The position numbers and the translations under genes are program-made. From contig NZ_CALW02000009.1 of the NCBI RefSeq assembly GCF_000312565.1, positions 62,001 through 126,000 on the forward strand: a DNA stretch of 64,000 bases, read 5' to 3'. Positions 30,732 through 42,265 of the stretch are shown piece by piece (within the stretch, counting starts at the first letter, position 1; each line of letters starts with the position of its first letter). The notes beneath the pieces are model-generated. The model was given only the letters and a program-made list of their open reading frames with translations. It searched no databases and was not told the DNA's origin. The DNA is from Bartonella rattaustraliani AUST/NH4. Lineage in GTDB: Bacteria > Pseudomonadota > Alphaproteobacteria > Rhizobiales > Rhizobiaceae.

Positions 30732-31595
30732 GTGCAAAAATATCAGTCCACTCTTAAAAAGGCGGTGACATTGAAGGGTATTGGTGTTCATAGTGGGTGT
30801 TCATCTGTGGTAAAAATTTGTCCAGCTGATATTGGATGCGGTATTGTTTTTAAACGTTGTGGATTAGACGGGACAGAGAAAGTATTTCAAGCACATGCTT
30901 CGCAAACAGGAACAACAGAATTATCAACAGTGCTTGGGCAGGGAGATCTAAGAGTTGAAACGATTGAGCATTTAATGGCTGCAATCGCTGCTTATAATCT
31001 CGATAATCTAGTTATTGAAGTGTCGAGTCATGAGCTTCCTATTTTGGATGGGTCTGCTTGGCAGTATTGTCAAGCTTTTGAAGAAGCTGGCATTGTACAG
31101 CAGGATATATTGCGTTCTTATTTTATTATAAAAAAGCCGCTACGAGTTGAAAATGCTCATAGTGTTGCGGAGTTTTTGCCATTTGATGGATGTCGTTTTG
31201 ATGTAACAATTTCTTTTTCTTCTGCTTCTATTGGCAAACAACATTTAAGTTTTGATCTGACTCGACAAGGTTTTCGAGATGAATTGTCACGTGCGCGTAC
31301 TTTTGGTTTTGTTAAAGACGTAGAAAAATTATGGGCTTCTGGAAAGGGGCTAGGAGCTTCTTTGGAAAATTCTCTTGTTATCGGTCTTCATGATGAAGTT
31401 ATGAACCCAGGCGGTCCTTATTGGAAAAACGAATATGTTCGGCATAAAATGCTTGATGCGATTGGTGATACTGCTTTGCTTGGAGCACCTTTTATTGGAT
31501 TGTTTCGTTCTTATCGTAGTGGGCATACCATTAATTCGCAATTGGTAAAAGCTGTTTTGGAAGACGAATCGTGTTACGAGGAAATCTATTTGTAG
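30732..31595 (+). CDS. lpxC: UDP-3-O-acyl-N-acetylglucosamine deacetylase
   Basis: A zinc amidase committing UDP-acyl-GlcNAc to lipid A synthesis. Two domains: N-terminal TLKKAVTLKGIGVHSG and the zinc motif ETIEHLMAA, then the C-terminal DELSRARTFGFVKDVEKL, the GLGASLENSLVI block, RHKMLDAIGD and GHTINSQLV with the second zinc ligands. GTG 30732 is preferred because AGAGG at 30718-30722 is nine bases upstream; the ATG at 30723 would abut it. Following ftsZ is the usual alphaproteobacterial order. Confidence 0.95.
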   Translation: MQKYQSTLKKAVTLKGIGVHSGCSSVVKICPADIGCGIVFKRCGLDGTEKVFQAHASQTGTTELSTVLGQGDLRVETIEHLMAAIAAYNLDNLVIEVSSHELPILDGSAWQYCQAFEEAGIVQQDILRSYFIIKKPLRVENAHSVAEFLPFDGCRFDVTISFSSASIGKQHLSFDLTRQGFRDELSRARTFGFVKDVEKLWASGKGLGASLENSLVIGLHDEVMNPGGPYWKNEYVRHKMLDAIGDTALLGAPFIGLFRSYRSGHTINSQLVKAVLEDESCYEEIYL

Positions 31596-31765
31596 ATAAA
31601 TAAGCAGGAACATAGAAAAAACATTCTATAGTCTATTTGATTTTTAAGGGGATGATTAATCGTGAGTCACGAAATTGTTTCGTGAAACTTAAAGTGATAT
31701 GGTATAAAAATTTTTTGTAAGTAACTTTTTCTACGCGGTGGTATTCTCTGGAGGCCGGAAAAACT

Positions 31766-32665
31766 ATGACAAAATCTCATGTGGGTATTGAAAATATGAT
31801 ATATAGGAAGTCTCATGTTCTATGTAAGTTATTGGGGGTGATGCTTTTGGGAAGCAGCACTTGCATGTTAGCAGGTTGTCTCTTTAAAGAAAAAAATGCC
31901 CTTGATCCTTCTGCATATGTTTTAAAAATTGACCCACCAGATGTTTTATATAATCAAGCGCTTTCTAGCCTTGAAAGTGGGCGGCTTGCAGAGGCGTCGA
32001 AAAAGTTTCTGACAATTGAAAAGCAGTATGTCTATACGGATTGGGGGCGTAAATCCTTAGTGATGGGGGCTTTTACAAATTATCGGCTTGGTAAGTATGA
32101 TGATTCCATTAGTATGGCGCAGCGCTATATTAGTCTTTATCCAAGGGCTGATGATGTCGCTTATGCTTATTATATTATTGGTCTTTCTTCTTTCCGTCGG
32201 ATTCCTGATGTTACACGAGATCAACGTGATACGAAACGTGCTATTGCTGCTATGCAGCTCGTTGTGGAGCTTTATCCTCATTCTGAGTATGTTGCGGATG
32301 CCAAAGCGAAAATACGTTTTGGTCGAGAACAGCTGGCTGGTAAAGAGATGCAGGTTGGCCGTTATTATGAAGAAGGGCGGCGCTATCTTGCTGCAAGTAG
32401 AAGATTTCGTAAAGTGGTTGAGGAATATTCCGATACAAATCAAATTGAAGAGGCACTTTTTCGTTTAACGGAAGTTAATCTGGCCCTTGGCTTAACTGTA
32501 GAAGCGCAGACAGCAGCAGCGATTTTAGGACGTAATTATCCTAAAAGTGAATGGTACAAATTTGCTTACAATTTGTTACAAAAGAGTCGTGTATTACCTA
32601 AGGAGCATAAATCTTCTTGGATCTCAGATGCTTTCAGTGGTGATAAGAAGAAGAGGGCACGTTGA
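31766..32665 (+). CDS. bamD: outer membrane assembly lipoprotein BamD
   Basis: A 299-residue lipoprotein. The signal peptide ends at lipobox LAGC with Cys38, which would be lipidated. The mature part has tetratricopeptide-like repeats: PPDVLYNQALSSLESGRLAE, GAFTNYRLGKYDDSISMAQR, ADDVAYAYYIIGLSSF and the RDTKRAIAAMQLVVELYPHS block typical of BamD/ComL. It works with BamA to fold outer-membrane barrel proteins. ATG 31796 is an alternative start giving a shorter signal peptide. recN follows after six bases. Confidence 0.93.
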   Translation: MTKSHVGIENMIYRKSHVLCKLLGVMLLGSSTCMLAGCLFKEKNALDPSAYVLKIDPPDVLYNQALSSLESGRLAEASKKFLTIEKQYVYTDWGRKSLVMGAFTNYRLGKYDDSISMAQRYISLYPRADDVAYAYYIIGLSSFRRIPDVTRDQRDTKRAIAAMQLVVELYPHSEYVADAKAKIRFGREQLAGKEMQVGRYYEEGRRYLAASRRFRKVVEEYSDTNQIEEALFRLTEVNLALGLTVEAQTAAAILGRNYPKSEWYKFAYNLLQKSRVLPKEHKSSWISDAFSGDKKKRAR

Positions 32666-32671
32666 TTCTCT

Positions 32672-34333
32672 ATGCTGATACAGCTTTCGATTCATAATAT
32701 TGTTTTGATCGAAACGCTCAATATTCATTTTGCAGCGGGACTATCGGTTTTAACGGGTGAAACGGGTGCTGGGAAGTCGATTCTGCTTGATGCTTTGTCG
32801 CTGGCTCTTGGTGGACGGGGGGATGCTTCCCTTGTACGTCATGGGGCGGTGCAAGGGCATGTGGTTGCTGTTTTTGATGTCCCTCTTACACATCCTGTGC
32901 GTCAGCTTATTCGTGAGAATGGTTTTGATGAAGAAGGTGATATTGTTCTACGGCGTGTGCAGTCAAGTGATGGCCGTAGTCGTGTCTTTATCAATGATCA
33001 GGTAGCAAGTGTTGCATTGATGCGTAATGTTGGACGTCAGTTGGTTGAGATCCATGGACAGCATGATGATCGTGCGCTTGTGGATGTTGCGACGCATCGC
33101 CAGTTATTAGATGCTTTTGGTGGGCTTGAAGAGGAAACAGAAAATTTGCGTCAGTGTTATCGTATATGGCGTGAATTTGAGGAGCGTTTGCAGCAACAGC
33201 GTGTGAAAGTGAAGGAAGCTGAGCGGGAGGCTGATTATCTGCGTGCGTGTGTGGAGGGACTTGAAAAGCTTGACTTTCAAGTTGGTGAAGAAGAGTCTCT
33301 TTCTCTTCGTCGTGCAGATATGCTTAAATTGGAAAAGATAGCGACCGATATTAAAGAGGCTGATGACCTTTTAAATGGTTCAAAGTCACCAATTCCAGTT
33401 CTTTCCAATTTGGTGAGACGTTTGGAACGGAAAATTCCTGAAGCACAAGAACTGATAACACCCGTGGTGAAATCTATTGATGAGGCATTGCATGCACTTG
33501 CAACAGCGCAAGAAGGTCTTGAATCTGCAATACGGGTATTGGATTTTGAACCTGGTGAATTAGAGCGGATAGAAGAGCGTCTTTTTGCTCTTCGGGATTT
33601 TGCACGTAAATATCACGTTTCTGCTGATGAATTGGTCCAGTTGCACGATAAAATGGATGCTGAATTGGCTGAGTTTGAGGAGGCTCAGATCACATTAGCA
33701 CGTTTTGAAGATGAAGCAGAGCAAGCACAGAAAAATTATGATACATTGGCACAGGCCTTGTCAGTAAAACGACGAGAGGCAGCAAAACATCTCTCGGTAA
33801 GTGTTATGGCTGAGTTACCAGCGTTAAAATTGGAAAAAGCAGAATTTATCGTTGACATGCAAAGTGATGCTGAAAAACGAAATGCAGAGGGAATCGACCG
33901 CGTAGAATATTGGGTTCGAACAAATCCTGGAACACGTCCTGGCCCACTATTGAGTGTTGCTTCTGGTGGTGAGCTTTCTCGTTTTTTATTGGCATTAAAG
34001 GTTGTTTTGTCTGATCGTGGGTCAGCGCCCACTTTGATTTTTGATGAGATTGATACAGGGGTTGGTGGCGCTGTTGCTGCTGCCATTGGACAGAGATTGC
34101 AGCGTTTATCAGAGAATGTGCAGGTTTTTGCTATTACACATGCTCCGCAGGTCGCCTCGAAAGCGCATAGTCATTTTCTGATATCAAAGGTTGAAAGTGG
34201 TGATAAGGGTTGCTTTGTTACGGCTATTCATAAAATGGAAGAACATGAGCGTGCGGAAGAAATTGCTCGTATGTTGGCAGGAGAACAGATTACTAAAGAA
34301 GCACGTGCGGCGGCTCAAAAGCTTCTCGCATAG
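32672..34333 (+). CDS. recN: DNA repair protein RecN
   Basis: A 553-residue SMC-like ATPase acting in double-strand-break repair. The Walker A motif is GETGAGKS (29-36) in an ABC head domain. Long coiled-coil arms run from about 155 to 380 with a hinge-like middle. The second head half has the ABC signature ASGGELSRFLLALK and Walker B LIFDEIDTGVGG, then ITHAPQVASKAHSHFLISK. It is probably cotranscribed with bamD. An SOS box was not identified by eye. Confidence 0.95.
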   Translation: MLIQLSIHNIVLIETLNIHFAAGLSVLTGETGAGKSILLDALSLALGGRGDASLVRHGAVQGHVVAVFDVPLTHPVRQLIRENGFDEEGDIVLRRVQSSDGRSRVFINDQVASVALMRNVGRQLVEIHGQHDDRALVDVATHRQLLDAFGGLEEETENLRQCYRIWREFEERLQQQRVKVKEAEREADYLRACVEGLEKLDFQVGEEESLSLRRADMLKLEKIATDIKEADDLLNGSKSPIPVLSNLVRRLERKIPEAQELITPVVKSIDEALHALATAQEGLESAIRVLDFEPGELERIEERLFALRDFARKYHVSADELVQLHDKMDAELAEFEEAQITLARFEDEAEQAQKNYDTLAQALSVKRREAAKHLSVSVMAELPALKLEKAEFIVDMQSDAEKRNAEGIDRVEYWVRTNPGTRPGPLLSVASGGELSRFLLALKVVLSDRGSAPTLIFDEIDTGVGGAVAAAIGQRLQRLSENVQVFAITHAPQVASKAHSHFLISKVESGDKGCFVTAIHKMEEHERAEEIARMLAGEQITKEARAAAQKLLA

Positions 34334-36598
<2,265 letters not shown>

Positions 36599-36981
36599 AG
36601 GGTTTTCTCTTTCAATAGCTATGGATATGATTGTACGTATAATTTATTGATTTATAGAGTTCTTTATCTTTTCACTAGTGAATAAGGGAGGTATATGGCT
36701 GAAAATTATTAATTCAAAAGTTAAGTGCAACATTGGAAGAAAAATAGAATGCTGCCGTTTATTTTTATGAATACTAAAGATGAGGGGGGGCACAATAGAT
36801 TTTGCATTTATATTTTTTAGAATTATTGCTTTCATATGAGATATGATTTTTCTCATAGGTTAGAAAAAAATTTTGATGGTTTTTTATTTTTAGAAATATT
36901 TAAATAATTAAATCAATAAGTTATTGTAAAAAGAAAGGAATGCCGGAATCTTGATTTTATTGCGTTTTTTTGGACGTATCC
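36599..36981. other. gene-free stretch between ligA and the integrase
   Basis: About 380 AT-rich bases with no plausible frame. It is the likely site of the left attachment junction of the integrated remnant, but I could not find an obvious direct repeat by eye. Confidence 0.45.
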
Positions 36982-38028
36982 CTAACCTTTTTGCAGCTTT
37001 TTTATCGCCTTAAGAGCTAATCTTTTACGGTCTGCACTCTTTGTGTAAAGAGAGGTCATGTTGTCATCAGTCCAACCAAAAAGTGCTTTGAGTTGTGATA
37101 CGGTTGCACCCGAGTTGGCAGACCGTGTTGCTGCTAATTTTCTTAGACCGTGTGCTGATTTTTTTATGCCCGCTTCACGACAAGCATTCCTAAATAGATA
37201 TCCAAAGCCTTCTTTTGTTAATTTTTTTCCTTCTTTTCCGTAAATAAATGTTTCATCTCCAATGGGACCAATTTTAAGAGTTTCTGCTAATTCAGGTAGA
37301 ATTGGCAGAAAGACATCTGTTTTAAATTGGCTTTTTTCTGTTTTGAGGTGAATTATGTTGTCTTTTACGTCTTTCCAGCCAATACGAACAGCGTCACCAC
37401 GACGTAATCCCGTATATAAAAGAACGTTAATCCAGATGCGTTCATGTGTACCATGTGACCATTGTTGATAATATTTTTCAACATCTTCTTCTATCCAAAC
37501 CGGAAAACCGTCTTTATTTTTTAAAGGTGGTCTTTTAACTCCTAAAGTTGGATTATCTTCTAAGAGTCTTTGATCAATTGCCCATTTAAACAGTCTATTA
37601 AGCGTTTTCAGAAAATCCATAGCCATTGCTGGTGTTTCTTTACGTCGTTCAACTGCGTCGACGATATGTTTCTCTTGAATTGATTTGTATGGAACGTTAG
37701 ATAGAGAATCATACATCTTCATAAGGGTTGGTTGTCTTTGACGTTTTGTGAATTTAGAAAGGCTATGCCAATAGGCACTGTCAAAATACTGTTTGACGAG
37801 CCATGCGAATGATCCTTCCGTTAATTTTCCTGGTTTCTGTTTTGGCAGGATCAGTCCTTCTAATTGTGCTAATGCGTCTTTGTAGTTGTCAACAAACTCT
37901 TGTGTTCCATAGGTACCATGTATTCTAATGCGTTTTCCATGACCAATACGCACATACCATAGAGTTTTACCATGGCGTGTTCGTTCACGCACAAGATGAG
38001 GGGGGGCGAGGTTTAGGCATAAGATCAC
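36982..38028 (-). CDS. tyrosine recombinase / phage-type integrase
   Basis: A 348-residue site-specific recombinase. An N-terminal arm-binding region and a core-binding SAM-like domain (about 70-165) precede the catalytic domain. All active-site residues are present: Arg209 in TGLRRGD, a Lys in HLKTEKSQF, His293 and Arg296 in HGLRK, Trp319 in LFGWTDDN (Trp in place of the commoner His) and nucleophile Tyr328 in TSLYTKS. The start is GTG 38028, directly after the stop of the preceding small frame, so translation may be coupled. No excisionase, replication or structural gene is nearby, so the element is a remnant, yet the enzyme looks functional. Confidence 0.9.
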   Translation of the reverse strand: MILCLNLAPPHLVRERTRHGKTLWYVRIGHGKRIRIHGTYGTQEFVDNYKDALAQLEGLILPKQKPGKLTEGSFAWLVKQYFDSAYWHSLSKFTKRQRQPTLMKMYDSLSNVPYKSIQEKHIVDAVERRKETPAMAMDFLKTLNRLFKWAIDQRLLEDNPTLGVKRPPLKNKDGFPVWIEEDVEKYYQQWSHGTHERIWINVLLYTGLRRGDAVRIGWKDVKDNIIHLKTEKSQFKTDVFLPILPELAETLKIGPIGDETFIYGKEGKKLTKEGFGYLFRNACREAGIKKSAHGLRKLAATRSANSGATVSQLKALFGWTDDNMTSLYTKSADRKRLALKAIKKLQKG

Positions 38029-38241
38029 TTATAAAACGATATCAAATTCATATTCTTTTCTTAATAAGCTTTCCAAGCTATCAGGATGCGCAGCTGAATT
38101 TGGTATTGGGATACCGGTTTTAAGATAGAGAAGGACTTTCCCCGTAGGTTTAATTTCCATTCATTCGCAGCATTTTTTCTTGGCTTCTTTTAAAGCACGT
38201 GCAATAGCTCGCTGTGTTAGGGTAGAGTGCTGAGGTGCCAT
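38029..38241 (-). pseudogene. small phage-associated gene split by a nonsense codon
   Basis: ATG 38241 opens a frame MAPQHSTLTQRAIARALKEA with 26 codons ending at TGA 38161-38163. The next codon in the same frame is ATG, and the frame runs on (MEIKPTGKVLLYLKTG ... LRKEYEFDIVL) to TAA at 38029. The two halves read as one former protein of about 70 residues of a type often placed just upstream of integrases in alphaproteobacterial prophages: an N-terminal helix followed by a beta hairpin. The TGA could come from a CGA arginine codon by one transition. Reinitiation at the abutting ATG might still make the second half. Confidence 0.55.
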
Positions 38242-38271
38242 TTCTTTTTCCTTTATTTTGCGAAATTATCT

Positions 38272-38523
38272 GTGGCGTAAAAAGTTGGCACCGTCATTAT
38301 ATTTACCAATTTCCAATGTTGCGACAGTCCTTGTATTCAAGCTGTTCGTGAGAAGCATTTTTTCTTTCTAATTTTTTTTTGCGTTCATCCTGTTTTTGTG
38401 GCGTACAAGCCAAGTGAATAAAGTTGATTCATAAAGCGGTTTAAAATGAAGGAATCTTATAATATTCGGGGCTATGATTCAAAGTGAATAATGATGAATT
38501 ATCTTTATAAATCAATATGTTGT
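38272..38523 (+). repeat. dispersed intergenic repeat, copy B
   Basis: Contains the GTTGGCACCGTCATTAT, TTGCGACAGTCCTTG, CGTGAGAAGCATTTTT, CAAGTGAATAAAGTTGATTCA, TATTCGGGGCTATGATTCAA and TTTATAAATCAATATGTT blocks in family order. It lies between the integrated remnant and the aminopeptidase gene. The 5' block of the longest copies is missing. Confidence 0.8.
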
Positions 38524-38773
38524 TATGATTACAGTACAGAATTGGTCTATTTATCGTTTTATTTAAACACTCATTGTATCTGTAGTGCGCAAATGCTCTT
38601 TTTACTGATTTACTCTAAGAAAGTTTAAAGTAAGAGAGAGATATTGTTCTTTGTGCTTTTTCAAAAAATAATAAATTATTATAAATCATATTTCTTTTCG
38701 AAGGGTTTTTATTGGGAAACTTTTCAGGAAAAGCTCTTCGTATGAGGAATATTTTTATATTCGTCCATTGTCT

Positions 38774-38796
38774 CTCTTTTTGATAAAGAAAAAGAG
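38774..38796 (-). terminator. A/T-rich hairpin after aminopeptidase P
   Basis: CTCTTTTT pairs with AAAAAGAG around a seven-base loop, 23 bases past the pepP stop in the transcript direction. It resembles a weak intrinsic terminator. The rest of the gap back to repeat B (38524-38773) shows no gene. Confidence 0.45.
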
Positions 38797-38818
38797 GGTA
38801 TAAAAACTTTATCTCTGA

Positions 38819-40645
38819 CTAAAGAGGCATTGTTGCTTCTTTTGCCCATTTTTTATCTTCTTCATTTAAGTAAGGTGCATTCATCTGATAAACATGGGCA
38901 TGATAATCATTGAGCCACTGTTTTTCCTGTTGTGTCAAAAGTTCTGTCAAGATGAGTTTTCGGTCAATGGGGCAATTGGTGAGCGTTTCAAACGAGAGCA
39001 TTTCTATATCACCACCATCAATCTTTTCAGCGGGTTTGACAATCATCAAATTTTCAATACGAATACCAAAAGCTCCTTCGCGGTAATAGCCAGGTTCATT
39101 GGAAATAATCATTCCGGGAATCAATTCTTGGCTGCCATTGCGTGAAATATTTTGTGGTCCTTCATGAACAGAGAGATAAGATCCAACTCCATGGCCCGTA
39201 CCATGAGCATAATCAAAACCTGCTTTCCACAAAGCTATGCGTGCTAAAACATCAATATCTTGACCACGGGTACCTTTTGGAAACCGTGCGGTTGCAAGAG
39301 CAATCATGCCTTTGAGAACAAGAGTGAAACAACGTTTTTCTTCTTTTCCAATCTTTCCAATGGCTATTGTGCGCGTGACATCTGTGGTACCATCACGGTA
39401 TTGTCCACCTGAGTCAACAAGATAAAGTTCACCAGCATTGAGTTGTTTATTGGTTTTTGTTGTTACACGATAATGAATAATAGCACCGTTTGCATTTGCT
39501 GCTGAAATTGTATCAAAAGAGAGATCTTCAAGTTTTTCTCCCATTTCTTTGGCGGTTGTTATGCGAAATTCTTCTAATTTTTGAGCAGCAGAAATTTCAT
39601 TGACTGTACTTGGTGTTTGGCTCTCTAGCCAAGAAAAAAAACGGGTTAGGGCGACACCATCACGCAGGTGTGCTTTGCGGGCACCATCAAGTTCGGTATT
39701 GTTCTTAATTGCTCGTGGTAGGGCGGCAGGATCAGTAAGTGTCACGAAAGAGTTGCCTTGTTTTTTTACAACGGTCCGTAACTTTTCGCATGTTAGTCGT
39801 GGGTCTAAAGCAAAAACTGTTCCTTTTTGAGCATAGTCTTTGATTTTTGAGAGAAGTTGTTCAGAGGGATATAATTTTGCATAACGTTCCAGATATTGTT
39901 TCTGTTCTACGCCAAGTTTTTTGTTGTCAATGAATAAGGTTGGCGTTTCCTTGGTGGGAATAACAGCAAAACAAAGAGAAAAAGGCGTGTTGGAAACATC
40001 ATTTCCACGTATGTTGAATGTCCATGCAATAGAGGAGGGGTCTGTAAAAATAAAAGCACTTGCATTGGTTTTTTCGATATTTTTGCGAAGCAATGCGAGT
40101 TTTTCATCGGTGTCGCATCCTGCATATTTGAGAGGATGAATCGATAAGGAAGATTGTGGCAATGGTGGTTGATCATGCCAGATAAGATCAATAGGATTTT
40201 GTTGTACTTCTATAAGTTTTCCGCCTGCTTTCATCTCTAATGCTTTTTTTAATGAATCGGTAGCAGCAATAGTATGCAGCCACGGGTCAAAGCCAATAGA
40301 AAGTTTTTGCCCATTCTTTTCAAGCCATTGTGAAGGAGGGGATGTTATGAGATCTTCATATTCAAAAATAAGATGATCGGTTTGTTGGCGAACCTGGAGT
40401 CTATAACGCCCGTCTGTGAATATAATGGCTTTGTTTTTTAAAATGAGTGCCATACCAGATGACCCCGTAAAGCCTGTAAGCCAGCTAAGGCGTTGGGCGT
40501 GCGGAGGAACATACTCTCCTTGATGCTCATCTGCACGTGGAACAAGAAAGCCATCTAACCCGAGGTGATCGAGCTCTTTACGAAGAGCGGAAATGCGCTC
40601 TGCAGCATGAGTAGGGTTTGTTGTTGCCTCAAAAGATTGATACAT
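38819..40645 (-). CDS. Xaa-Pro aminopeptidase (aminopeptidase P, M24 family)
   Basis: A 608-residue three-domain creatinase-like peptidase removing N-terminal residues before proline. The C-terminal pita-bread domain has the dimetal ligands: Asp in YLVDSGGQY and in GTTDVTRT, His in HGTGHGVGSYLSVHEGP, Glu in ISNEPGYY and in IRIENLMIV. The N-terminal domains (LDGFLVPRADEHQGEYVPP, ... TGFTGSSGMALI) match the long eukaryotic-like form common in alphaproteobacteria. The start is ATG 40645, with GGAGG five bases upstream. prmA lies 17 bases upstream on the same strand. Confidence 0.94.
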   Translation of the reverse strand: MYQSFEATTNPTHAAERISALRKELDHLGLDGFLVPRADEHQGEYVPPHAQRLSWLTGFTGSSGMALILKNKAIIFTDGRYRLQVRQQTDHLIFEYEDLITSPPSQWLEKNGQKLSIGFDPWLHTIAATDSLKKALEMKAGGKLIEVQQNPIDLIWHDQPPLPQSSLSIHPLKYAGCDTDEKLALLRKNIEKTNASAFIFTDPSSIAWTFNIRGNDVSNTPFSLCFAVIPTKETPTLFIDNKKLGVEQKQYLERYAKLYPSEQLLSKIKDYAQKGTVFALDPRLTCEKLRTVVKKQGNSFVTLTDPAALPRAIKNNTELDGARKAHLRDGVALTRFFSWLESQTPSTVNEISAAQKLEEFRITTAKEMGEKLEDLSFDTISAANANGAIIHYRVTTKTNKQLNAGELYLVDSGGQYRDGTTDVTRTIAIGKIGKEEKRCFTLVLKGMIALATARFPKGTRGQDIDVLARIALWKAGFDYAHGTGHGVGSYLSVHEGPQNISRNGSQELIPGMIISNEPGYYREGAFGIRIENLMIVKPAEKIDGGDIEMLSFETLTNCPIDRKLILTELLTQQEKQWLNDYHAHVYQMNAPYLNEEDKKWAKEATMPL

Positions 40646-40662
40646 CACAACCTCCTTTCTTT

Positions 40663-41532
40663 TTATTTAAGATGTATTATAACCCACCCTTGACGATAAT
40701 AGGTTTCAATATGCTTTAGACCTTGTTTTCTATAGGTTTTTAAAACAGCATCATGTTGTTTTTCAAGGATTCCAGAGAGGATGAGTGATCCTCCTTTTTG
40801 GAGGGCTTGTACGATCTCTTGTGCAAATTCAATCAGTGGATTGGCAAGGATATTGGCAACAATGAGATCAAAGGGTGTACGTGAGGCAATCTCATCATGA
40901 TGAAGGCCTGTTGCGGTAACAGCTGTGACATATTCTTTTACGCCATTGAGAGCAATATTATGTTGTGCAACTTGGATAGCAATAGGGTCAATATCGGAGG
41001 CAAGTACAGCAATAGGTTTGAGCATTGCTATACCAATAGCTAAGACTCCACTTCCTGTCCCAAGATCAAGGGCGTTTTGCGAATTTTCCTGTTGCACCAC
41101 TTTGGCAATCATTTCCAAACAGCCGGCTGTTGTTCCATGATGTCCTGTTCCAAAAGCTTGATTAGCTTCAATTTCAATAGGTAAAACGTTGGGTGGAATA
41201 TCATCTCTATGATGGCTTCCATGGAGAAAAAAAGGACCAGAACGCACAGGTGTTAGCCCTTCAAGACTTTGTTTCACCCAATCAATATCTGGTAAAATTT
41301 CACGGTTAATTTTATCAGGATCTACAAAAAGAATTTGCGCAAAGCGTTTTGCAACATTTTCTTGGTTTTCTTGGTCTACATACAGTGAAAGTTCACAAAC
41401 GGCATTTTTTTCATCACTCTCTGCAAGCGCAAGAGGATACCCTTCCTCTTCAAAAGCTGTTTCTAAAAGAGCATAAAACCGCTCCGCTTCATTTTTAGAA
41501 GCTGTATAATACAGACGAATTTGCTGCGACAT
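40663..41532 (-). CDS. prmA: ribosomal protein L11 methyltransferase
   Basis: A 289-residue class I SAM methyltransferase trimethylating L11 residues. SAM motif I is ALDLGTGSGVLAIG, preceded by the family-specific EIEANQAFGTGHHGTTAGCLE block; DLIVANILANPLIEFA is the substrate-site NPPY-like motif of the PrmA family. The N-terminal L11-binding domain is the less conserved first 90 residues. It lies between the SCO gene and the aminopeptidase, all on the reverse strand. Confidence 0.95.
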   Translation of the reverse strand: MSQQIRLYYTASKNEAERFYALLETAFEEEGYPLALAESDEKNAVCELSLYVDQENQENVAKRFAQILFVDPDKINREILPDIDWVKQSLEGLTPVRSGPFFLHGSHHRDDIPPNVLPIEIEANQAFGTGHHGTTAGCLEMIAKVVQQENSQNALDLGTGSGVLAIGIAMLKPIAVLASDIDPIAIQVAQHNIALNGVKEYVTAVTATGLHHDEIASRTPFDLIVANILANPLIEFAQEIVQALQKGGSLILSGILEKQHDAVLKTYRKQGLKHIETYYRQGWVIIHLK

Positions 41533-41557
41533 TTTATTCTTTCTTTATAGCCGGCTT

Positions 41558-42133
41558 TTAATCAGAGACAAGTTTCTTAAGCCGTTCCATAGCAGATTCA
41601 TCTCTTATATTATTATTTTCCGGTTCATAAGGAATAACGCCAGCTAATTTTCCGCCTTTTTTGAGTAAAAAAATTGCTGCTGTGTGGTTATAAGTGTAGT
41701 TTCCATCCGTTCCAAGGACTTTCTCAGCAACGATATTAAAAGAATTGACCATTTTATGAACTTTTTCAGGATCTCCACTGATACCAATAATTTTATTGTT
41801 AAAATTACTAAGATAATTGTGGAGAACTTCAGGGGTATCACGTTCAGGGTCAACAGTGATAAACCATACTCCTAATTTCTCAACTTTCGGACCAAGGGCC
41901 GTCAACCATCGGTCAAGATTGATCAATGTGGTCGGACAACTTTCAGGACACATGGTGAAGCCAAAGAAAATAATGGAAGGCTTGCTTCGAATATCAGCTT
42001 GGGTAATAGTCTTTCCATTGGAATCGGTAAGGGTAAAATTATCACCTAAAGGCTTATTTCTCAACGCATCATAGCTGAAAATACCGATAAGAAATATAAC
42101 CGTTAGCCCGAGAATGTATATGATATTTTTCAT
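41558..42133 (-). CDS. SCO1/SenC copper chaperone
   Basis: A 191-residue thioredoxin-fold protein anchored by one N-terminal membrane helix (IIYILGLTVIFLIGIFS, about 4-20). The copper site is complete: Cys62 and Cys66 in MCPESCPTT and His150 in YNHTAAIF. SCO proteins deliver copper to the CuA centre of cytochrome c oxidase in the periplasm. Other SCO residues (FITVDPERDTPEVLHNYL, GISGDPEKV) are conserved. It lies 25 bases upstream of prmA on the same strand. Confidence 0.93.
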   Translation of the reverse strand: MKNIIYILGLTVIFLIGIFSYDALRNKPLGDNFTLTDSNGKTITQADIRSKPSIIFFGFTMCPESCPTTLINLDRWLTALGPKVEKLGVWFITVDPERDTPEVLHNYLSNFNNKIIGISGDPEKVHKMVNSFNIVAEKVLGTDGNYTYNHTAAIFLLKKGGKLAGVIPYEPENNNIRDESAMERLKKLVSD

Positions 42134-42265
42134 GGTTCGTCTTTCTTAACACACCGAAAAATTGTAGCATTGGTGGTTTGGTTTTGCAATCTTTGTTTCA
42201 TAGTTGATTTTATCATTCAGTTGTTATGTCTCCTATGTTCTCTATAAAAAATTGGTGAAAAATGC

